Source: Eudorina sp. 2006-703-Eu-15 (taxonomy: Eukaryota > Chlorophyta > Chlorophyceae > Chlamydomonadales > Volvocaceae). From it: DNA of 64,000 nt. Each line of letters starts with the position of its first letter. Position 1 is the first letter of the stretch. The notes beneath the pieces are model-generated. The model worked only from the letters and a program-made list of their open reading frames with translations, was not told the DNA's origin and did not search any database. Shown piece after piece: positions 11,918-23,100 of this stretch. The stretch covers positions 472,230-536,229 of the forward strand of contig BDSI01000018.1 of assembly GCA_003117195.1 (NCBI GenBank), read 5' to 3'. The position numbers and the translations under genes are program-made.

Positions 11918-14477
11918 GGGGGCGACAGGGGTGTCGTGCTTGTGCGGTAAGGCGTGTGTCACGCATGGCCTGGAGTGCCTGGTCTAATACGTAATACCTG
12001 TACAAATACCGCATACGACCGGACTTCCCAAGGCCCAAGGCATGCAAACCTGAAGAGTGTAGACGAAGGCGTTTGGTCCGGATAGGAACAGTGCAAATAC
12101 CCGAACAGACCCGCGGTCCACAGCCCCGACCTGCAGTCCAGATTCGCTGACAAAGGTTCGCTGAAAGACAGGATGCATGCACAATTGAACGAATGGATGA
12201 AATGTTGCGGCCCCACGTGATGGCCTCCGGCCGGCACAGGGCGTCCGGCCCGTGCGCGCGCCAAATGGCAAATGCCTGATTGCCGTACCAGATGCACGTG
12301 GCTCCTGCCGTACCTTCACCGTTGGATGCATATCCAGGACGACGGTGGCGTGAAGGGATGGGCTCCGACGCAGTTGCAGGTGTCGCCGCGGGCGGATGTG
12401 CTGCGATCTCTTGGCTGTGAATGCGGTGATGGCAGTGTGCAAGCTGGTGGGTGTTGAGTGGTGTGGTTCGCACGGTTAGGGACGTCACAGCAGCAGGGAC
12501 CGGTGTGGTTCGCAGGGGTAGATGGCAGCAGGGAGGTCACCGGGGAGGGGCCATGGGTCCAAGAGCCGGCCACACGTCTGATGTACCATGTACGGCACAC
12601 GGTGGGATGGGCTGTTGAGGGCTCGTCGCCGGGTTGCGGCAAGACGGCATTTCGACACGCCATGCTTGTCGTACACGCGGCTGTTGAGAAGACCGAAAGC
12701 GGTTCCTGCACATCAATGCCGCTGCCGCAGCTCGCCGTGTGTACACATCCACAGACCCGGGCGCTGTTCTTCATCTGTCGCATCCGCCCTGTCCATCCAC
12801 CGAACTCCAAGAACGGCCGCCGCCTGGTCCGCAGCGCACAAATCCCAACATAGCAGCTCAGCAACGATCTACGGTACCTGAAACGACAAGGGTTTCTTCT
12901 TTTGGGGGCTTCCGCCAGTCACGCTTCACGCTACACGCGACAGCTCCTCTCTTGCCTGCCACCCCCGTCTTTCCCGTCTCACTCCTACGTCTCAGTCTCA
13001 ACCTCGTCTGTTGTCGAGCCCTCCTGCCCCCTTGACCCTCCCTGCGTATAAATGCACCGACAGATGCTGCTGTCGCGCCACGTCACCCAGTTCAGCAACT
13101 CGCCAGCTCATCAACTGTCCGCTTGCTGCAACCAAACCAACTGCTGCAGGGCCTGCCTCCGCCGTTCCAAGGACGAACGGCTTGCACAGGCTGCCGACAC
13201 ATCCCAAGAGCCCTCCCTGTGTCGGCCCGTCCGCGCCCCGGGGCCTGCTGCGATGCGGGCGGGGCCCGCAACCGCCCCCGCGCTCTCCGCTCCCGCAGAC
13301 CCTCCCCACCACTCAGGAGGGGGGGTCCCACTGCGCACTGCCCCCTCGGGTCGGGGTCGGGGTCGGGGTCGGGGCCGGGTTCGGGGCCGGTGCTTCCCCC
13401 ACCACCCGTGCGATGGCCCTCAACCCGCCTCCACCCCGACTCGACCCGCCTCCTCGCCTACTCCATCTCTCCACACGTTGGGAGACCGCCTCCCGACCGA
13501 CACATGCCGCCCCCGCTCCCGCCCCGGCTCTCGCCCCCGCTGTCGGGAGGCACGCACCCCCTCAACGCTCCCCTGGACCACCGATGCGCGACGAGGGGGG
13601 ACGCAGAGAGTGCGGGGGGCCCTACCCCTCGCGCCTCCTTTTCCCGGCCATTTTGCCGCCAGGTGGTACGAACCCGCCCCCCCCGGGGCCGTAGGGCGAC
13701 CCGCTCCCCGGCGAGTGTCCGCAACGAATGCAGGATGGTGTACGGAATGTCGTACACCATCACCAAGAACAGATCCGAAAGTGCCGGACGGCAGCCGAGT
13801 CCGGGGCCGGTGCCCCGTGTAGCCGGCCGAATTCTCCACCCGGAAGCCGCATGCATGGAAAAGGAACGAGCATCACAGCACCGATGTGCCCCGGGATGAG
13901 CCATCATGGCCGCCGCGGCTGCCCTCCACAGGCAGCCTCGTTCCACTCGTTCCGTTCCGTTCCGCAAAGCCAGGGGGCATTTACTTCGACGCCTCGCTGC
14001 GGCGGTTCGATCCCTAGTGCCGTAAGGGACGCCGTGACCCACGCCTGTGGCCCAAAGCGCGCGTGGTGGACGCCGCGACGGAAGCCCTGCACCGCCCCGC
14101 CGTACAGGGGCGCCGTAGCAGTACACTCGGGGGGGCGGGGGGACGCCACAGAGGCACACCCTCACCCTTCGCCTCAAGGCCTGGATAAGGATAAGAGGCC
14201 GCACCACAGGCTGCAAATGCCCCGCCCTGGGGACGGACGCGTAGGGGGCGCCTCCGCCCCCTCGCTGCGTCCGCAGGCCCGGGACCAGCTGTCGTCCCGC
14301 CGCGCCGCGGCGCCGAAGAAGGCGCGGAACTCCACGCCGCGTGGCGCGCCGATGGCGGCGGCGACACCGGCGGCCCCGACGCCGACGACAGCAACGCCGA
14401 CGCCGACGACGCCGTCCGCGGCGCGGACGGGGAGGCGCAGCCGGACAGCCCATGCATGTCCCCCGCAGCCCCCTCTC
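11918..14477. other. Convergent intergenic region
   Basis: This lies between the 3' end of the MYND gene (plus) and the stop of the S1P gene (minus), so it should hold both 3' UTRs. Long open frames at about 13010-13900 are Pro/Arg/Ala-rich products of GC-rich sequence and look non-coding. It contains a TCGGGG hexamer run (about 13345-13390) and a hairpin (13735-13762). I could not identify a clear TGTAA signal for either gene. Confidence 0.45.
13735..13762. other. Perfect 11-bp stem hairpin
   Basis: GATGGTGTACG and CGTACACCATC are exact reverse complements around a 6-nt loop. It lies downstream of the S1P stop codon, so it could be in that 3' UTR. Confidence 0.7.
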
Positions 14478-17103
14478 TCACACGTCCGTGCCTCGAAGCC
14501 GGACACTGCTCCGCCAGTCGCGCCGCGCCCCCGTCATGGCCACGGTGTCGCCGGCGCCGCCGCCCGCGCCGCCGGCCGCGGCGCCGCCCCCCGGGCCGCC
14601 GCCGGACCTCACCACCCCCAGTCTCATCACCCACACCGCCAAGAAGAGCCCCATCAGCAGCACACAGCCCAGGGCCAGCAGCTCCAGACCGCTGAGGCCC
14701 AGCGGCAGCGGCGAGCCCCGCGACGGCGCGCCGCCACTGCCACCGGGATGTACGAGCCGTGCCGTGCCGCTGTCGCCGCTGCCGCCAGCGACGGTGACGT
14801 CCAGCTTCGTGTTCTTCAGGGTTTCTCTGCCGCGCGCCTCGGCCGACGGCGCGGCCGCGGCGGCGGCGGCGGCGGCCGCTGCCTGGCGGGACCGCGTTTC
14901 GTTGTCGGCGGCCACTAGGGCCTGCGCAGCGCGTGGGGTAGGGAAATGGACCCATGGGGTGAGCCCCTGTGATACCTTGACACCCATGGGTTGGGCCCAT
15001 GGGGTGGGAGGGCTGGATCTATGCGCGGGTAGATGGGACCCACTCACCAACCAGCACCCGAAGAGCATCTCGTTTTGCACGCCACGGACCCTAACCCCTC
15101 CCAGCCGCACCCACCCACCCGCCCACCCCACCCCCGCGAGTACGGGACTCACCCGGCAGCTGGGGTCGTGCGGCTGCTTCTCGCAGGCCGAGTTGGGAAA
15201 GCACTCGATGTTCGGGTGGCTCAACACGTACGACACCTCCGTGAAGTTGTACTCGGAGGCGGGCCGACGCTCCGGCGGGGTGAAGTTGTACACGCTCGTC
15301 ACGTACGGCTGAGCCAGCTTGGCCTGCGTGTCAGCCCACACCCGCGCGTCAGCGGTTCTCACTTGCACCGCCGCGTCAGCCCGCATGCCCACGGGTCGGC
15401 CCGCATGCTCACGGGTCAGCCCGCATGCCCACGGGTCGGCCCGCATGCTCACGGGTCAGCCCGCATGCCCACGGGTCGGCCCGCATGCTCACGGGTCGGC
15501 CCGCATGCTCACGGGTCGGCCCGCATGCTCACGGGTCGGCCCGCATGCTCACGGGTCGGCCCGCATGCTCACGGGTCGGCCCGCATGCCCGCGGGTCGGC
15601 CCGCATGCCCGCGGGTCGGCGGCTGACAAGAGAGGCGCCTCAGCGCAGCTCGGGGTCGCCCTTCGCGCCCTTCGCGCCTTTCGCTTCCAGTCCCTTTCCC
15701 GTGGCCGTTCCCGCTCCCCGTGTTCCGTCCTCGCCGCCCTGACACCGACCCACGGGTCCCGTCTGCCGCAGCCACCGGCCCACGGCTCACTCACATCGAC
15801 ACCGTACCCGCCACTGACTGCCATAAACCGTACCTACGGCAACAACGCATCGCCCAACCTGCCACCACCATGCCACGTAATCTTAACCAACCAACCAACC
15901 CCACCCACCCAACCCCATCCATCCGCTCCCCGCCCCCCCCCCCGGGACACTCACCGAGTCGTCCAGCACGCCCTGCCCCTCCTGCCCCTCCAGCAGCCGC
16001 CCCAGCAGCCGCAGCACCAGGTCGTAGCAGTTGTGGCTCATGTGGGAGCGGTCCAGGCAGTTGGAGTCGGCAAAGGCAACCACGTGGCCGCCCGCCGACC
16101 CATGGGCCACCCCGCCCAGGTAGCCGTGCTGGCCGCTGCTAGCGCCGCCGCGCCGGACGGCGTTGTTGAGGGAGGCCTGCGCGTGGTTGGGCGGAATGCG
16201 CAGACCGGCGAGTGAGCCGCGGTGGATCCAAGATTGCGAGCAACAGACCCGTGGGTCGGTCAAATGCAGCGGCTACCGTATGGTGTCGGCCGCGGCCCAA
16301 GAAGATCAGCAGCACCAAATTGGGATCCGCCGTTAAATCGCCTTCCCGGTACCGGTCGCATGGCCCAGACATTCTTCGTGTTCTCCTCCCCCCGCACCGT
16401 ACGCCCCCCCCCCTTGTATGCCCAATCCGCACCCCCCGTGTATGCCTGGCTGGGTCGTGAAGGTGGTGAAGGTCGTGACGGTGCAGTGGGTGACGGCAGT
16501 CAGCGCAGGTGCCCCCCCAGGTGGTGTCCACCGACCCCACGCTCCACACACCCCGCCCGCCCGCCCCCCCCCCTTCCCGGGGCCCCCCACCTTGTGCAGC
16601 CAGCCGCCCTGCGGCACCCGGGCGATGTCGGAGCCGAAGCTGACCACCAGCCGCATTCCTGGAGGGCGGTCGGGGGTGTAGGGGTCGGGGGGGAGGGGCC
16701 AGTAGTGGACATTGGGAGGCTCATTCCGGGCCGGGTCGGGCTGGGCTGGCCGGCAGCGGGGAAGGCTGGGCTGCCGCAACAGAGAGGAGGACGGGCACGC
16801 CCCCAACGGACACGAGGTCCGGCAGGAGGCGGCGCAGTGGGGGAGGTGGCGGATCCCGAGGCACGTGCCAACAACACGCGCCGCCGCCGCCGCCGGTCCG
16901 CGGGCGACACGCCACACGTGCTGTGCACTACACCGGGGTATGCCCCCCGGGCCCTCCGCCGCCTTCGCGAACACAGTGCGGTGGACTCTAGGCACGGCAG
17001 GCAGGCAGGACGGCACGGCTCAGCTCGGCACGGCTCGGCACGGCACGGCACGGCTCGGCTCGCTTTGCGCAACGCGCGGACCACCACCACCACCACCACC
17101 ACC

Positions 17104-17134
<31 letters not shown>

Positions 17135-20100
17135 CCTGCGAGTTACGGTTCTCCCTCGCCTGGGTTGTACGGGTGACAGGACTGCTCGCTCAGGTACCCT
17201 GTCGTCTTCTGCCATGCGCCCATACGCCTGCCGGTCCGTGTGCACAGGGCCCAGGGAGCCACCTGCCCGCCCCCCTACCTCGCTACTGCCAGATGGCGCC
17301 AAATCCGCTTCCACCCACCCTCCCGCCCACCCACCCCGCCACCCACCCCGCCACCCACCCCGCCACCCTCCCCGCCACCCTCCCCGCCACCCACCCTCCC
17401 GCCCACCCACCCCGCCACCCACCCCGCCACCCACCCGCCACCCACCCCGCCACCCACCCCGCCACCCTCCCCGCCACCCTCCCCGCCACCCTCCCCGCCA
17501 CCCTCCCGCCCACCCACCCCGCCCACCCACCCCGCCACCCTCCCCGCCACCCTCCCCGCCACCCACCCGCCAGGTTGGCGGTGCCGTGGATGGCCGCATC
17601 CCCCAGCGCCATCCCAAAGGGCGCCAGCAGCTCGTTGAGCGCCGGCACATTGGCGCCCCCCGTGGCGGGGTCCCACCAGCTGCGCGTGTTGTCGTCGAAG
17701 AAGCGCATCTGAGGGGTGGCGGGGGTGGGGGTGGGGGGGGTGGCGGGGAGCCGGCGGTGGCATAGCGGCCACAGCTCGGAACGCACTCGGTGGGACGGAG
17801 CGCGCGCACTGCGGGATGAGTGCGGGTAGGTTGCCTGGGCGGGCTTGGGCGGGCCTAGGTGGCTCGGGCGGGTTTCACAGAGGGGAACCCAGACAGCTGC
17901 AGACGCATGGCGCGGGGACGGAGATCCTTCCCGGCGGAGGCGAAGGCGAAGGCATCAAGCCAGACCAGGTAAGGCGCAGCCGAGCTGAGTCACACCCACA
18001 CAGACGTACACGTTGTCGTTGTGAAGGAGCAGCTCCTCTGTGGTGATGTGTTGGAGTGCATGCTCTCCAGGCGACACTCCCAGTTACTCATTCCCAACAC
18101 TTATCACCACTTGCTGTGGAGGCCGCCACAGGCGGTGTGGGATCGGGCGTTTCCCCCTCCACCGCCCCACAGCCTCCACCGCCCCACAGCCTCCCCCGCC
18201 CCACAGCCTCCACCGCCCCACAGCCTCCACCGCCCCACAGCCTCCACCGCCCCACAGCCTCCACCGCCCCACAGCCTCCACCGCCCCACAGCCTCCCCCG
18301 CCCCACAGCCTCCCCCGCCCCACAGCCTCCCCGCCCACAGCCTCCCCGCCCCACAGCCTCCACCGCCCCACAGCCTCCACCGCCCCACAGCCTCCACCGC
18401 CCCACAGCCTCCACCGCCCCACAGCCTCCACCGCCCCACAGCCTCCACCGCCCCACAGCCTCCACCGCCCCACAGCCTCCACCGCCCCACAGCCTCCACC
18501 GCCCCCACAGCCTCCACCGCCCCCACAGCCTCCACCGCCCCACAGCCTCCACCGCCTCCACCGCCTCCACCGCCCCCACAGCCTCCACCGCCCCACAGCC
18601 TCCACCGCCCCCACAGCCTCCACCGCCCCACAGCCTCCACCGCCCCCCCCCACCCCCCCCATCCCCACACACACCCGCTCCTCCCCCACCTGGTCCAGCG
18701 ACGCCAGGTTGTACCACTCCGCAAACACGATCAGGTTGAGCCCCATCTGGGCCACCGCCGCCTCCAGGGCCACAACCTCCTCCGGGTAAAACTCCTCCTC
18801 TGGAGGGAGCGCGGGCGGGGCCGCGTGGGCGGGGGGTATGGATTGGGGAACCGATACGTGGCACAGGAGTCAATACGCGACCCAAGTTACTTACCGCGTG
18901 GGCGGGGGGGGGAGGAAGAGGGCGGGGGAACGGGGTCAGGCGGGGAGGCGGCACCCGTTACCTCATGTATCCAGTGGTGCAATGACAGCCGCAGGTGGGA
19001 AGCACGGCGGCACACCACCACACCCACCGAGCCCGAGACAGGGTCCCCACCCCACCACCACCACCACCACCAGCTGTGTGCGACGTGCACCCGGTAGCGA
19101 CTTCACCTCCCGCCCGCAGCCGGGGGCCACCGCCCCAGTCCTCCGGCTGCCAAGTGGGCACCCTGGTGACCCCTGGTGGTGTTCCCTTTTAACCCCCACT
19201 CACTGCCCCCCGCTACCCCTCACCGGAGTCCACGATCAGCAGCGCCCCGTACTGCGCGGGGTCGAAGCACGTGGCGGGGGAGCCCAGGATCTCCAGGTAG
19301 TAGCCCTTGTCGCGGAGGGCGTTGTAGAGGCCGTGGAAGTTGGTGTGCGGGTGGTCTCCGTGCCAGTCCAGGATGTCGGACTTGACGTCCAGGTTGTCGC
19401 GGGGCAGGTAGGCGGGCGGGTACTTGAGGCTGTGGAATTGGTCCCACAGGACACGTTTGGAGCGGGGCGGCGTGGGGCCGATGCGCGCGCGCACCGGCAG
19501 TGTCACCTTGGACCTGTCGGGGGTCGGGGTCGGGGTTGGGAGGGGTTGCTGGGTATCGCGATTTAGTCGGCGATTGCAATAGAGGCTGTGGTTACGGTCA
19601 GAGAAGAAGGTCCGGTGTGGGTTTGGGTATGGGGGGGGGTTTGGGTATGGGGGGGGTTATCGTTCAGACCACCCAATTCGCTCAAGGCCCTCCTTGCCAT
19701 GTACGGCAGGGTACGGCAATGGAGCAGGGTGGCCTGCAGGATCAGACAAGGGACAGACGAGCCCATCTCCCCTCACCCTCACCGCGCCCTCCCCCCCTTC
19801 CTCCTCCTCCGCCTCACCTCCGCGGCGCCTCCTCGCCAGGCGCTGGCGGCGACACCACCACGCACTCCACCATCCCGGTCGCGAGGCCGTCGTACTCCGC
19901 CCCCGCCGCCCGCACCCTGATGTACAGCGCCAGGTACCCCGACCAGGGCCACAGCCGGTCGCTCCACTCGAAGGCCAGGTGCAGCAGCTCGCCCCCCGCG
20001 TCGGCGGGCCGCCACACCGGCGGCCCCTCCAGCCAGCCCACCACGCCCTGACCGTTAAGCAGCGTGGCGTTGAACACGACGGGCATCGCGCCTGCATCAC

Positions 20101-23100
20101 GTCACGTCACGAGGTGGGGTGGGCGGGTTGGCGGCGGTTGCGGTTGGAGGCGGTTACGGTTGGAGGCGGTTGTGCGGTTTTGTGGGCCGCAGCGGCGGCC
20201 GCGCGCCGACCTCGAGCCTGCGAGCCTGCGGTGCCCGGTCGGAGCGGGGCAGCCCCTGCATGTGGGGTGCCGCGTGGTGGCGCGCCTAGGGCGGTCGGGC
20301 GGGCTGTGTGGGGTACGTGCGGTGCGGGGTGAGGTGCCGCGGGGGGGAGAGAGAGTGAGGGAGGGTGAGGTGGGGTGAGGTGGGGTGAGGTGGGGTGAGG
20401 TGGGGTGGGGTGGGGTGAGGTGGGTGAGGTGAGGTGGGGTGGGGTGGGGTGGGGTGAGGTGGGGTGAGGTGGGGTGAGGTGGGGTGAGGTGGGGTGGGGT
20501 GGGGTGAGGTGAGGTGGGGTGCCGCCCTGTGAACATAGTGCATCGTGACCTGCCCCGAACGTTGCCTCGCAGCGCAGTTTGGAATATCTACCAATTTCCT
20601 ATACCCGCCCCCCTTCCAACTCGGGGCCCCCCCAACACACAAGCGCACTTGGCCATGTGTGTGTGGCACCCACCCGCGTATAGGTGCTGGCGGCAGAAGG
20701 GCCACATGTAGGGACAGTCAGTCAGGTCCAGCTTGGAAGGGATGACGGAGGCGCGGGGCTTGTACGACTGAGGGCGAGGCGGGGCGGGGCGAGGGTGCGG
20801 GTGCGGGGTTCAGCGGCGGGAAGGGAAGTCAAGGGCGGGGAGAGATGGCCACGCACGCCACCAAGGACACCGGGTGCCTGCCTCTGCCCCCGGCAGCGCC
20901 CCGCCACCCCTTACCTGCAGTATCGCCATGCTGTTGGGCAGGTTGATGCGGCCATTGCCCTGAGCGGCAGGGACAGGAACAGGGACAGGGACATGGGGCA
21001 GGGCGAAGCGAGGAGGACGGAGGTGGAGGGCCCACCAACGTCAGCGAGGCGATCCGCCCCTTACCAGGGCAGTGGTCGAGAGACGTCGTCATAAGGGCTC
21101 CCTACAGGTCCCTAGAGGCCCTTTCACACCCCATTTCTTAGTCGGCTACCGGTCACGGGGGGCTACCCGGGCGGCCGCCGGTGTCAGAAGCCGGACCCGA
21201 GACCCAACCCGGGCAAACAGCGCCAACTGCCAAGACAGGCGCAGAGAGAGCGTTCTTCCCCACCCCAGTGCCTGGGCTGTTTCCATGTCGGGCCCCCACC
21301 CCTTGCCCCCTGCCCGTTGCCCCACATCACCCCGCTGGCAGTGACCCACCCAACCAACCATAGGGACGTTTGGCACTTGAACGCTGGGCACTGGGAGTGG
21401 GTTCGTGCCAGTCGCCATTCGTCGCAGCCGACAGATCCCCGCCCACGTGGGCCGCTCCCCCGGGCCCCGCTTCCTTGCCCTCACCCCAGCCCAGCCCCCG
21501 GGGCCGCCCCACCTGTTCGTAGATGTTGAGGTTGTTGAGGCGCACCGCCCCCTCCACCAGCGCCTGTTTCATGGAGGCGGGGTTGAGCAGCTCCCAGCGC
21601 CTCTCCTCGGGGACGGTGGAGGACAGCAGGGCCACCGCGCCCGCCACCACCGGGGAGGCAACACTGGTGCCTGCAAGGGGGGGAGGGGGGGATGTGGGAG
21701 GATGTGGGGTGGGGGGTTACAGGACATTGGTCGACATATTGATACTGCGCTGCTGCCAGAGCGAATATCCGATAGAGACTCGACTGTACCAGGATCTCCA
21801 GCGAAGTGACGACGTGGGGTGGGGGGTTGGGCGCCAGGGGGGAGAGGGGCGATAGACAGCTCCGACTGCCGGGAGCAGGGTCTGGAGGCGGTGGAGGCGG
21901 CGGCGCCGGACCGCACCGGGTCGGCCGGTGCAGTACACTTGAAGCCACAGGCGCAGCCATGGCTGCAACCGCAGCCACAGCCATGGCTGTAGCCAAAGCT
22001 GCAACGGGCATCAGAACGTCGGTCTCTCGAGGCCGGCGGTGCTGCCCTGCGTGCCCGCCGAGGGGGAGGAGCGGCCGCGCCCCACCCGCCAGCTCGCGAG
22101 CAGCACCTCGGCCCGCAGCCAGGTCCCCTTCCCTCCCCTCCCCTCCCGTCCCTTCCCCCGGCCCGTCCCGCGGCCCGCCCCGCCCCTTCCTCACCCGACA
22201 GCGAGCGGCAGCCTCCCTCAATCTTGGAGCCCTGTACGTCCTTGGCGTACGCCATCACGTCGGGCTTCACCCGGCCGTACCCGCGGGGCAGCTCCCACGT
22301 GCTCATACCCCTGAGGGGGGCAGGGGGAAGAGGGAAGGGGAAAGGACATCCGGGGGAGCGGGACGGGAGGCACGGCGGCGGCGGAGAAGGTGGACGCAAC
22401 TCGGCAGCGGAAGGGGAGTGCGTGTGAGAAGGGTGCACCGCGACTGGATAGGCCCGCCCCTCCGTGGCAGGCGGGGTTTCATGGACCTTGCTCCGCCTCC
22501 CTGCCTTCCCGTCCACATTATGCCCGTTTTGTACATTTGGCGCATCGTGACTTTCCGCCATGGACAGGGAGCAGGACCCGTGGGTCACCACGAGGCGGCG
22601 CCACGCTGGGGCGACCCGGGTGACAAGCGGTCGGCGGGGACTTGTGTACCCCGCTGGGGAGGGGTGGTGGGCTGCTGCCGGCTGAGCGGAGACCAGCGGG
22701 CAGGCGGGTGTGTGTGTATGTGTGCGTATGATGCAGTCCGGGAGCTACAACATGCAGATGGGATCCTTGCTTTGGCCGGCAGCACGTGTTTGTGCTTGCC
22801 GACAAATTCGCTGTGACCCCTCCTCCCCCATCAACACCGCCTTGCCCGCAACCCCAACGCCGGTGCGGCTCCCCTCCCCCTCCCCCCCACTGGGTGAGGC
22901 TCACCGGCTGCTGAAGCTGGCGATGTTGTCCCAGTTGTCGATGCCCCCCACTCCGATGACGTCGTTCTGGTCGGCCGGGTTGTTCAGAGTGCCGTACAGG
23001 GGCCCGTCGTTTCCTATGGCGCTCACCATCAGGATGCCGTTGCTCGTCACCTCCAGAACCTGCAGGTGGATGCGGCGGGGAGGAGGAGGAGGAGGGGGCT

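Noticed and set aside
12190..12240. Possible SECIS core (ATGA ... TGAT) for the MYND-gene TGA
   Set aside because: The two halves are only about 18 nt apart, too close for the required helix and apical loop.
13011..13899. Overlapping Pro/Arg-rich plus-strand ORFs of ~230-260 codons
   Set aside because: All three frames are open at once with similar composition and no motif; typical of GC-rich non-coding sequence.
15377..15620. CRISPR-like array
   Set aside because: Units are contiguous with no spacers and lie in a eukaryotic intron; it is a minisatellite.
18021..19097. Long Pro/His/Ser-rich plus-strand ORFs and Gly/Trp-rich minus-strand ORFs
   Set aside because: Generated by the 17-bp intronic minisatellite, which keeps all frames open.
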